Of a stretch of DNA of 64,000 bases, positions 43,662-51,736 are shown piece by piece (the stretch's first letter is position 1; each line of letters starts with the position of its first letter). The position numbers and the translations under genes are program-made. The stretch is from positions 1,736,001-1,800,000 of the forward strand of contig NZ_LT960612.1 of the NCBI RefSeq assembly GCF_900233005.1. Direction: 5' to 3'. The stretch is from Vibrio tapetis subsp. tapetis. Lineage in GTDB: Bacteria; Pseudomonadota; Gammaproteobacteria; Enterobacterales; Vibrionaceae. Under the pieces are notes generated by a model, which saw nothing but the letters and a program-made list of their open reading frames with translations, searched no databases and was not told the origin of the DNA.

Positions 43662-45752
43662 ATCGAGTAGGGTGAGGCGTCTCCGCCTCATCCCTCTCAC
43701 AGAACCGTACGTACGGACCTCGTATACGGCTCATGCACATTTCCATTCAGCATAATGGCTGAACACATATCCTGTCCTAACGTGTTCAAGATTCACTAAT
43801 CCAAGGTCGTTAAACCATTGATTTGGCATCGAGTAACTGGCTAATGGACTCGCAGCATTTCTCCAACTATCCATACAGATATACCTGAATGACCCTTCGT
43901 AACCTAGCTGTCTTAGCCTGCGGTGGAGTCGGGTCGGTTTTTTTCCATAATCGTAATTGGACGCTGCGAAGTCTTCGCCTTAACCACGCGGCCAGTTTCT
44001 TAAACTCCCTGTTGGCATTCGCTATTCGAAAGTACTGGCTGAACCCTCTCAGAAGTGGATTCAGTTGTTTAATGACTTCTAACAATGGCTTACCGCCATT
44101 GCGTCTTGTCACTCGCTTCAACTTTCCTTTGAACGTCGACATTTTCTTTGGCTGAATACGGCTATAATGGCTACCGATTTCTATTCCAAGGAATTTCACA
44201 CCTTCGCCGCTGTGCGCTATGTGTGATTTGGTTTCGTTCACCGTTAACTTGAGCTGTTTTTCCAGGACCTTCGTTGCCTGTACTTGCGCATTTTCTGCAC
44301 CTTTACGGCTGCGACAGAAGATCAGTATGTCGTCGGCATAACGGACTATTCGATGTCCTCGCTTTCGCATCTCTTGATCAAACGCATCCAGATAGATGTT
44401 CGCTATCAGTGGGCTTATTACTCCACCTTGCGGACTACCTATCTCGGTATGCTGCCACTCTCCATCAACCATTACGCCACTTTTCAGGAACTGTTTGATG
44501 AGCTCCAGTACGCTACTGTCTGTGACTCGTTTCTTAATGCTTTTTAGAATAAGCTCGTGGTCGAGCTTATCGAAGCACTTCGATAAGTCCATATCTACGA
44601 CGTGTTGCATTCCGTATCGACGGATGAACATCGTCGCTTTGTTTATAGCATCGTGACAACTTCGATTCGGTCTATACCCAAAGCTGGATGGGTGAAACTG
44701 CTCTTCGAAGATTGGGGTTAATAGATCATTTAGAGCTTGTTGGACAACTCTATCCCGTACTGTTGGGATCCCAAGTAATCGCACCCCACCATCATCTTTC
44801 GGTATTTCTACCCGTCTGACGGGTTGAGGGGTGTATCGCTTGGTTTTGAGTTCCAGAAGAAGTTGATCTAGGTTATCACTCAGATTTTGGGCGTAGTCGC
44901 TTAGGCTCTGCCTATCTATTCCGGCCGCGCCTTTCGCTTTCCACACTTTTTTAAATCCTTTATAGAGTCGCTCTTTGTGGAGCAAGTGACCATATAAACT
45001 GTAGTAAACTCTCAACTTTTTCCTTTAGATTGTGTGCCGTGTGGGGACAAATGCTCTCTCACAGTGTTGGTGTATTTCACTCCACTCTCTAGCCTTCTAG
45101 CTCAATGGCAATTTACTAGAGTGAGTCAGAGTTACTCCCTTGTACGGTTTCTCGCTTCAGTGCTTTGCTTTCACAAAGACCGAGACGGAATACCTCGATA
45201 GCTAATCAACTTGTATACCACTGAAAAAAAAACATCTGCTCATCACAGACTTAAAATGTACTTCATCCCTTCGCAACACCAGATTGCTTTTGGCAAAATG
45301 TTGTCCCATCAGACGTGTTACTGATGGTCAGCTCAGTTTTATCCTCCACACCATTACTGGGCTTCACCGGCCGAGCTTTACTCACTACTACGGATTCATC
45401 TGCCACCTCGCACCAACATAGATCTTGGCTCTCGCCTTGAGTTTATGCTTCCGACGTTGCTCGGATGTGGTGTCAGGCTTCCCCAGTTACTGCACTGGCT
45501 CCCTGTTAACAATGCCACCCTCAAGCACAATCTAGGTCTGATTGAGTATCGGGCTTCACGCTATTTTGCACGCTTACCCACCTAAATTGCCGAATCAGGT
45601 TCACTTTCGTTGTGTACTGTTAACTTCCTATCGCTTCCTTCAAACCCTGCCGTTGGCCAGCAACGCCCTTGCGATTCGGATTATCTTCCCCTCAATCAGG
45701 GTGATTTAGGCTTCTTTCAGCCTAATGGGTTTGCCAGCTTCGCTGGGCAAAC
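43662..45752 (-). mobile_element. Group II intron copy 3 (frameshifted maturase)
   Basis: The 2091-bp unit has the same 5' (GTTTGCCCAGCG, minus strand) and 3' (CCCTACTCGAT) ends as the other copies. It sits just after the terminator T-run of the 45801-47772 unit and about 40 bases past the ABC-class ATPase gene. It shares with copy 2 the seven-A tract and the five-base block near the 3' end of the maturase frame. It also has a private one-base deletion in the 5' ribozyme part (GTTGC at about 45458 against GTTTGC in copies 1 and 2). Confidence 0.9.
43867..45015 (-). pseudogene. Group II intron maturase, frameshifted (382-aa frame)
   Basis: The same truncated frame as in copy 2: reverse transcriptase blocks intact up to LRLWKKTDPTPP, then out of frame because of a seven-A tract (seven T on the plus strand near 43939-43945). 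It keeps the KGF residue of copy 1 near the N-terminus, where copy 2 has KGS. The lost part is the end of the maturase domain. Slippage could rescue it, so inactivity is likely but not certain. Confidence 0.75.
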
Positions 45753-45780
45753 AAAAAAGGAGCTTAATTGCTCCTTTTTT
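45753..45780 (-). terminator. Terminator; 5' exon of intron copy 3
   Basis: On the minus strand AAAAGGAGC and GCTCCTTTT form the stem, followed by a T-run that runs straight into the intron's first base at 45752. It lies 20 bases past the small membrane protein stop. Confidence 0.88.
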
Positions 45781-45800
45781 TATTCTGATTGAACTGAGTA

Positions 45801-45896
45801 TCATAAGCCTGTCAACGGCACAAAATACACTAGTGCTGACCACGCAAAAACCCAAGCTACAACCATAACCGTATCGAGTAAATCAGTACTCCACAT
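45801..45896 (-). CDS. 31-aa single-span membrane protein
   Basis: A tiny frame reads MWSTDLLDTVMVVAWVFAWS, then ALVYFVPLTGL, and stops. An excellent ribosome binding site (GGAGG five bases before ATG) and a terminator 20 bases after the stop support translation. The sequence is one tryptophan-rich hydrophobic helix, as in small accessory subunits of membrane complexes. It lies about 150 bases downstream of the 5'-nucleotidase gene on the same strand. I do not recognise the family. Confidence 0.65.
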   Translation of the reverse strand: MWSTDLLDTVMVVAWVFAWSALVYFVPLTGL

Positions 45897-46044
45897 GGCA
45901 TCCTCCAACAATTCGTGATTTCCAAAATAGGTCACCAACGGCAACCTATCGATTTCGAATCATCTCTCATTGTTAATATAGCAATATTCGTACCAATTTA
46001 TTCATCTAGTTTAAGGCGTATTTTCCCACAATGTTAAGCACCGT

Positions 46045-47772
46045 TTACTTTGAGTGCTGCCAAGGGATGGGCTCTCGTTCGAATAGATCAGGCGTACTGC
46101 GTAATAGGTCGATAAAACAGTCCGCCATCGAGTACGTCGTGGTTCCTTCCCCTTCCATATTCAAAATGGCAAAGTACCCTTCTTTTCCCTTCATTGTGTA
46201 AGCCGTAGAACAACCACGGTATAGGCTATCACTTTGTACAGCATTCCAGACTCCGCTTTGTAGGATCGAGAGGTCGGTAACTCTTTCACCCATCGGTGCA
46301 TCTGGCCGATATTGAAAACGAAGATTATGAGTATAAGGGTAACTGCCTGAGCCCGTACCATCAACGCCGTTTCCCGTCGCATTGTTAATCGCACCTTCCA
46401 ACATCTGCTGTAAGTCGAGACCTCGAATATCGTAGTAACCCACCGGAATGGCAAACGGCAAGATTTTACCTGCTATGTCATCGACCGTAATGTTACCGGC
46501 TGACAGTGAGTTGCGAATTCCGCCCGCATTGTGAACTGAAAATTCAACATTGTAGTCCGATTTATTCATCATTTTGACAAACGACTCAGCGACCAGTGGG
46601 CCTAGCTGGCTGGGTCCCTCTTCGTCGGGTATGCGAACGTGCCTTAAATTGACCGGTGAATATCCGATTATTTGCGATTTAATTTCATTCACTCGAGGGC
46701 GGTATTTATTATCGAGAATCGCTTTTACAGCGGCATCTTTGGTACAGCGCACCACGTTAGGGTGTGCATAAATTTGCTGTTGGATTTGTTCATAAAGATG
46801 ATCGTCCACCAGCTCATCTAAGCTTGCATCCATGCCCAACCTACGACCAACGAGTAATTCGTTACGTCCTTCAAAGCGCGTTACCTTGCCGTCTTTGTCA
46901 AAATCAATTTCGCAGTGCCCCATAAACTGAGCATAACACCCGGCTTGCACAATTCGAGTCTCGTTCACTGTAATGCCATACGCATCTTGCATCGGAAACC
47001 CCAGCTCAGTGAAATCGCCTTGTAACTGATGAGAATGGCCACCAACAATTAAACTGATACCATCAATCGCTTTTGCTAGTTGTTGATCGTCATCATAACC
47101 AAGATGACTTAGAAGAATGATTTTATTAATGCCAGCCTTGTGAATAGCCTGTACTGTTTGCTCGGCGACCATCGTTGCATTAAGAAACGGTGTATCGCTA
47201 TCTGGGTTAGAAATTGCTGCCATTTTATCTAAAGACAAACCGAATAGTGCAACAGGCTCACCGTCGACATCAATCGTTAACCAGCTACCCACGCCATTGT
47301 CGGCTTGATAACTGTGTAAATTCGCCTTGGTCGACAACGGATTCTTTTTATGAGACTGCTCAGCAGACAGATCCCAGTTACTTGCAAGCATTGGGAACTC
47401 AACTCTATCGAGAAAATCAGCAACAGGTTCATTCCCCATATCCAGTTCGTGATTTCCTATTACCATCGCATCAGGCTTAATCGCATTAAGCATTTCAGCG
47501 TTGGCTTCGCCTTTGAATAGCGAAAAATACAATGTCCCTTGAAAACAATCGCCAGCGTGCAAAAACACAAATTTTCTATTCGCTTGCTTGGTTTGGTTTC
47601 TTAATTGTTCGATTCGATGAGCGATACGAGCAAAGCCGCCCACACTGACAAACGGTGACACTTGCTTGCCGTTGACACACAAGTGGAGCTGCATCGTACT
47701 TGGTTCAAAATAGGAGTGGGTGTCGTTAATATGCGCGAGCGTTAGCGCGGCAGGTTTGTTGATTTTATTCAT
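46045..47772 (-). CDS. 5'-nucleotidase/metallophosphatase, UshA-type, without signal peptide (575 aa)
   Basis: The N-terminal calcineurin-like domain has the metal motifs LAHINDTHSYFEP, HAGDCFQGTLYFS, VIGNHELDMGN, LLSHLGYDDDQ and GGHSHQLQGDF. The C-terminal substrate-binding domain has NAGGIRNSLSAGNIT and PYTHNLRFQYRPD. UshA-type enzymes are normally exported, but here the start is MNKINKPAALTLAHINDTHS with no hydrophobic leader. Either it works in the cytoplasm, or it exits by a route not visible in the sequence. Substrates may be nucleotides or nucleotide sugars. Confidence 0.9.
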   Translation of the reverse strand: MNKINKPAALTLAHINDTHSYFEPSTMQLHLCVNGKQVSPFVSVGGFARIAHRIEQLRNQTKQANRKFVFLHAGDCFQGTLYFSLFKGEANAEMLNAIKPDAMVIGNHELDMGNEPVADFLDRVEFPMLASNWDLSAEQSHKKNPLSTKANLHSYQADNGVGSWLTIDVDGEPVALFGLSLDKMAAISNPDSDTPFLNATMVAEQTVQAIHKAGINKIILLSHLGYDDDQQLAKAIDGISLIVGGHSHQLQGDFTELGFPMQDAYGITVNETRIVQAGCYAQFMGHCEIDFDKDGKVTRFEGRNELLVGRRLGMDASLDELVDDHLYEQIQQQIYAHPNVVRCTKDAAVKAILDNKYRPRVNEIKSQIIGYSPVNLRHVRIPDEEGPSQLGPLVAESFVKMMNKSDYNVEFSVHNAGGIRNSLSAGNITVDDIAGKILPFAIPVGYYDIRGLDLQQMLEGAINNATGNGVDGTGSGSYPYTHNLRFQYRPDAPMGERVTDLSILQSGVWNAVQSDSLYRGCSTAYTMKGKEGYFAILNMEGEGTTTYSMADCFIDLLRSTPDLFEREPIPWQHSK

Positions 47773-48088
47773 AGTATTTTTTTCTTTTTATATTATTTAT
47801 CATTCTGATTTCATTGTTAGTTTATCATAGGTCACATTTCGTGACAGTTAAATGACACTCCCGCTCCTCGCTTTTCCCTCAAATACAATCAATGCTCAAC
47901 CTAGCCCACGCTATTCATCACTTGATGTCGCCTCTATGCGTCGTAGTTGAATGGCATAATCTGTACAATAAACAACCAAAAACTTCGTCTTATTTACTTC
48001 TAAGTACCTGTTATTTAATAACTGTGATCAAGAAACCGCTCAAGTTACCCAGACTCATATATGCTTAGTAATATACGGAGGTTGTTAT
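47773..48088. other. Divergent intergenic region of 316 bp
   Basis: Promoters for the 5'-nucleotidase gene and ybjD must lie here. One palindrome, GTCAC-atttc-GTGAC at 47831-47845, is the only distinct feature I see and could be an operator. No small gene is supported. Confidence 0.4.
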
Positions 48089-49720
48089 ATGCAGTTAGAG
48101 CGTATTGAAATTTCAGGCTTCAGAGGTATCAGAAGACTTTCTCTTGGCTTCGATGAGCTCACGACCTTGGTCGGTGAGAATACATGGGGCAAGTCGTCCT
48201 TACTCGATGCGCTAAGTGTAGCGCTCCCAAGCAATTGCATTCCATATCAGTTCGTTATTCAAGATTTTCACGTAGACTACTCCGCGTCACAACCTCAGTC
48301 GCAGCATCTGCAGATAGTATTGAGCTGGCGCACGAGTAATGATAACGAAGAACTAGCCGGGCGATATCGAAAAATTAAGCCCGTATGGACACAAGATGAA
48401 GACGGTGTTAAACGTATTATCTACCGCTTAAGTGCCACCAGAATCGACCATAAAGTCACAACCAAATACGTTTTTCTGGATCAAAACGGAACACCTCTCC
48501 CCTTGCACCACTGCCACAAATTTGCAGAAGAATTAATGGCTCTTCATCCGGTAATACGATTACGAGATGCACGACGCCAAAACCGAGACGAACTCAAAGA
48601 GATCAACAACTCTCGGGCTGAGAAACGCATAGAAAACACGACTAGACGTCTGTTTGCAAGCCCCGGTCATGTCAATAAAGGTGAGATGCGCAGCAGTTTG
48701 CTCTCAATGCAAAACCTGGTTGAACATTACTTTACGGTGAACGGACAATCTCGCAGTAACCCTCGTAGACAAAGGGACCGAATTTTCTTCGGTAGCTCCA
48801 ATACCAATAAAAATGCGCTCAGCCAAATGGCAGAGAAAGGCAATAATAAACAAACTCGCCTCTTACTGATGGGGTTGCTCAGTGCGTTTATACAAGCCAA
48901 AGGCCCTTATGATCTAAGACGCTGTGCACGTCCGATTTTGATCATAGAAGATCCTGAAGGGAGACTACACCCAACCCACCTAATTCGAGCATGGAGTATT
49001 TTTCAATTGCTTCCCATGCAAAAAATACTAACCACTAACAGCGGTGATTTATTAGGCGCCGTGCCCTTATCTTCCATTAGGCGGTTAACACGTCAATCCG
49101 ATAAAACAGTGGCATTCTCTATTCCCCCTAAAAAATTCGGTGATGATGAACTTCGTAGAATTGGCTTTCACATACGATTTCATCGCTCTAGCGCGTTATT
49201 TGCTCGTTGCTGGCTATTAGTCGAAGGAGAAACTGAGGTATGGCTGTTTAACGAGCTTGCTCGTTTATGTGGTTACAATCTCGCAGCCGAAGGGGTCCAA
49301 ATCATTGAATTTGCTCAATCAGGCCTTAAATCCTTACTCAAAGTTGCGCAGGCCTTATCGATCGATTGGCACGTCGTTACCGATGGTGACCCAGCTGGCA
49401 AGAAATATTCTCATACCGTCCGTACGATACTAGGCAACGATCAAGAGAGGCACCGTTTAACCGAATTACCCGATAGAGATATCGAACATTTTTTGTATAC
49501 GCACGGTTTTGAACCGTTTTTCCGGGAGCTTGTTCGTATACCACTTGATCATCCCATTCCGGCTAAGAAAGTCATCGCAAAGGCACTTAAAAAATACGCG
49601 AAGCCAGATTTGGCACTCGCTATTGTCAGCCACTGCGAACAACAAGGGCAGGAAGCGGTACCAATTTTGATTCGCTGGACGCTAAAGCGTGTCGTCAACA
49701 TGGCAAACGGAAATACATAA
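48089..49720 (+). CDS. ybjD: OLD-family ATP-dependent endonuclease YbjD
   Basis: The 543-residue protein starts MQLERIEISGFRGIRRLSLG and has a Walker A GENTWGKSSLLDALS and an ABC-type distal half (PILIIEDPEGRLHPTHLIRA). A C-terminal TOPRIM domain follows, with WLLVEGETEVWLFNELA and the DGDPAGKKYS acidic motif. This is the DUF2813/YbjD branch of OLD nucleases. There is no adjacent helicase gene, unlike Gabija-type defence pairs, so a repair or housekeeping role is as likely as defence. Confidence 0.88.
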   Translation: MQLERIEISGFRGIRRLSLGFDELTTLVGENTWGKSSLLDALSVALPSNCIPYQFVIQDFHVDYSASQPQSQHLQIVLSWRTSNDNEELAGRYRKIKPVWTQDEDGVKRIIYRLSATRIDHKVTTKYVFLDQNGTPLPLHHCHKFAEELMALHPVIRLRDARRQNRDELKEINNSRAEKRIENTTRRLFASPGHVNKGEMRSSLLSMQNLVEHYFTVNGQSRSNPRRQRDRIFFGSSNTNKNALSQMAEKGNNKQTRLLLMGLLSAFIQAKGPYDLRRCARPILIIEDPEGRLHPTHLIRAWSIFQLLPMQKILTTNSGDLLGAVPLSSIRRLTRQSDKTVAFSIPPKKFGDDELRRIGFHIRFHRSSALFARCWLLVEGETEVWLFNELARLCGYNLAAEGVQIIEFAQSGLKSLLKVAQALSIDWHVVTDGDPAGKKYSHTVRTILGNDQERHRLTELPDRDIEHFLYTHGFEPFFRELVRIPLDHPIPAKKVIAKALKKYAKPDLALAIVSHCEQQGQEAVPILIRWTLKRVVNMANGNT

Positions 49721-49732
49721 GTTTGAGGCAAT

Positions 49733-49772
49733 CAGATAAGCAGATAGGCAGATAGGCAGATAGGCAGATAAA
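49733..49772. repeat. Five tandem octamers (CAGATAGG)
   Basis: Five adjacent 8-bp units run CAGATAAG, three exact CAGATAGG and CAGATAAA. They start 13 bases after the ybjD stop. Being outside any reading frame, they would not shift a protein, but their number could vary between strains. Confidence 0.8.
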
Positions 49773-49800
49773 ATATATAGGATTAAGGCACTATCAAAAT

Positions 49801-49827
49801 AATTGATGGCCTAGATGACCATCAATT
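49801..49827. terminator. Stem-loop between ybjD and the DUF1097 gene
   Basis: AATTGATGG (49801-49809) and CCATCAATT (49819-49827) form a perfect 9-bp stem between convergent genes. The flanks are only mildly T-rich on the minus side, so termination strength is uncertain. Confidence 0.5.
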
Positions 49828-49838
49828 ATCGCAGGAGT

Positions 49839-50345
49839 TTATTGAGTGACTTTCGGTTTGATTTCTTTGGCATCTGACATCACAGAAACGTCTGATTCCG
49901 TCACCCATTTATGAACGTACAAACCGCTCGCCTTCATCAGGTAGCCAAACAAGCCCCCCACAAGTAATGATGGAATAACTAACTGCCAATTTGCGTCTGC
50001 CGCGAAAGTAGCGCACGAACCGATAAAAGTACCAGGAATGTAGCCAAGCCATGCCTGCTTCGCTTGTATGCACATGAAAAATGCGACCAATGCAGTAATG
50101 ACGTAACCCAATATATCAAGAGAGACAAAAGAAGAGCCTTCAATGATCACCATTGCCCAAAATACACCAGACAAATTTGTTAGCATGCTAATGGATAGCC
50201 CTTTTAGACCATCATTTGGCGAAGCAAAATAGCTCGTACAGCCAAGAAAGCCTGCCCAACTGATCAACCCAAATGAAACTGCAACCCATCCCCATATTCC
50301 AGAAAGGATACCAGTGGTAATTGCAATGGCTAAAAGTACACTCAT
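49839..50345 (-). CDS. DUF1097 membrane protein (168 aa)
   Basis: Five or so membrane helices cover nearly the whole protein (MSVLLAIAITTGILSGIWGW, GFLGCTSYFASPNDG, FWAMVIIEGSSF, LLVGGLFGYLMKASGLYV). The pattern matches DUF1097, the family of E. coli YcdZ. The ATG at 50345 is preferred over an upstream TTG that adds eight charged residues. A polar tail of 25 residues follows the last helix. The substrate is unknown. Confidence 0.8.
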   Translation of the reverse strand: MSVLLAIAITTGILSGIWGWVAVSFGLISWAGFLGCTSYFASPNDGLKGLSISMLTNLSGVFWAMVIIEGSSFVSLDILGYVITALVAFFMCIQAKQAWLGYIPGTFIGSCATFAADANWQLVIPSLLVGGLFGYLMKASGLYVHKWVTESDVSVMSDAKEIKPKVTQ

Positions 50346-50571
50346 ACGATGTTCTCGATAACGATTCAAAACGAGATAATAGCGTTAGGAGCGACTCATA
50401 CCGAGACGCAAATCACACATAAGAGTAATTGATACTTTATGTTTGCATAGATTTGAGAACGCAAACGCTTAAACAACCCTGCAGGTTATCGAAGTTCCAA
50501 TTAATAAATGACAAAACCAGCACAAGGCTGGCTCCATCGAAATACAAGCTTTATGGATATACAGGTTAAAA

Positions 50572-51483
50572 CTAGCGACGCAAATTATTCATACGACCTT
50601 TCATCATTCTTAATCCTTCTCTTTTTATACAGTCAGCTAATGGATTTTCAACCATATCTGCGCGCCATATGAATGACAGAGTTCGATCCATTTTCAGTTC
50701 AGGTACGTTAAGTTCAACCAATTCACCACTAGCAATGAACTTTTCAACATCCAGAAAAGGTAAACAGCTCAGGTATGACCCATTTGCAACCATGCTACGT
50801 AAGACCGGAACGTGTTCGTATTCACGCCAAACATCGAGATCGGAAATAAGATTATTGATGTTGCTGTCAAACACTGTTCGAGTACCAGACCCCTGCTCTC
50901 TCAATACCCATTTGGCCTGCTCTAGTTGCGCTAAGCTGACCCTTTCACGTTGTGCAAACGGGTGATGAGCAGCCGCCACAACGGTTAGGTGGTCACGACA
51001 CCACTCTTCTTGATTCAAACGGTTGTCGTCACAGCGACCTTCGATAATGCCAATATCATATTTATAATCTACGACATCTTCTATGACCTTCGAAGTGCTT
51101 TCCACATTTAAAGAAATTCTCATTTCCGGAAAATCATTATCAATAATACTGATAAGGTCAGGAACCAAATGCTCGGCAGGTGTTTGGCTGGCACAAATTC
51201 TGATTTCTCCACTCAACAAATGCTGATCGTAGAACCCCATTTCAATTTGTTGTGCATCTTGTAGCAGCTTCTTAGCTTTTGGTCTTAGCCACACTCCCCA
51301 ATGGGTTAATGTCATACGCTTACCTTGTCTCTCAAACAGAGGCCGGCCTAACATTTTTTCCAATTGAGCGAGAGACATACTGGTAGCTGATTGTGTTAAC
51401 GCAAGTTTATCAGCAGCTTGGCTCACACTGCCTGAATCTGCGACGGAATCAAATACGGCAAGTTGTTTCAAGGAATATCTCAT
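50572..51483 (-). CDS. LysR-family transcriptional regulator (303 aa)
   Basis: The N-terminal winged helix-turn-helix (LKQLAVFDSVADSGSVSQAA, then DKLALTQSATSMSLAQLEKM and LFERQGKRMTLT) is classic LysR, followed by a periplasmic-binding-like effector domain (GEIRICASQTPAEHLVPDLI, YDIGIIEGRC). It is divergent from the formate/nitrite channel gene with about 240 bp between the starts, the usual LysR arrangement with its target. The effector is unknown. Confidence 0.92.
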   Translation of the reverse strand: MRYSLKQLAVFDSVADSGSVSQAADKLALTQSATSMSLAQLEKMLGRPLFERQGKRMTLTHWGVWLRPKAKKLLQDAQQIEMGFYDQHLLSGEIRICASQTPAEHLVPDLISIIDNDFPEMRISLNVESTSKVIEDVVDYKYDIGIIEGRCDDNRLNQEEWCRDHLTVVAAAHHPFAQRERVSLAQLEQAKWVLREQGSGTRTVFDSNINNLISDLDVWREYEHVPVLRSMVANGSYLSCLPFLDVEKFIASGELVELNVPELKMDRTLSFIWRADMVENPLADCIKREGLRMMKGRMNNLRR

Positions 51484-51697
51484 CGTCTACCCACACAAGA
51501 ACCACAAAATTTAATATGAAACTTATTTTACCTTGTTTTTTTTACTTATCAATAAAACTGATGCTGTTCTTTAAAATAATCAATTTTTCTCTTAGGTCGA
51601 TCCTGCGTATTCTGAATTTGAGCCGCAAAACCTAAGCAACACCTTACATAAGAAAAGTAAACCAATTATGCAGGCTCATTCTATAAAGGAGATATTT

Positions 51698-51736
51698 ATG
51701 TACTTGAGTCAGGGGAGCAAACATGTCCGCGTCTAA
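51698..51736 (+). CDS. Leader ORF (12 codons) overlapping the channel gene start
   Basis: An ATG behind a near-ideal ribosome binding site (AAAGGAGATATTT) opens the frame MYLSQGSKHVRV and stops 14 bases inside the channel gene, in another frame. The channel gene's own site (GGGGAG) lies within the leader. Translating ribosomes would therefore pass over the channel start, which fits coupling or attenuation. Leader peptides this short are not recognisable by sequence. Confidence 0.5.
   Translation: MYLSQGSKHVRV

Noticed and set aside
48089..49720. Gabija-type or other OLD-based phage defence system
   Set aside because: The protein matches YbjD (DUF2813), and no helicase or other partner lies next to it. 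The neighbours are a 5'-nucleotidase and a DUF1097 gene.
49733..49772. Tandem repeats as a CRISPR array
   Set aside because: The units are 8 bp and contiguous with no spacers, and no cas gene is present.
50459..50474. PurR-like operator (ACGCAAACGCTTAAAC) upstream of the DUF1097 gene
   Set aside because: The left half fits the consensus, but the right half fails at the conserved C and T. One half-site is expected by chance.
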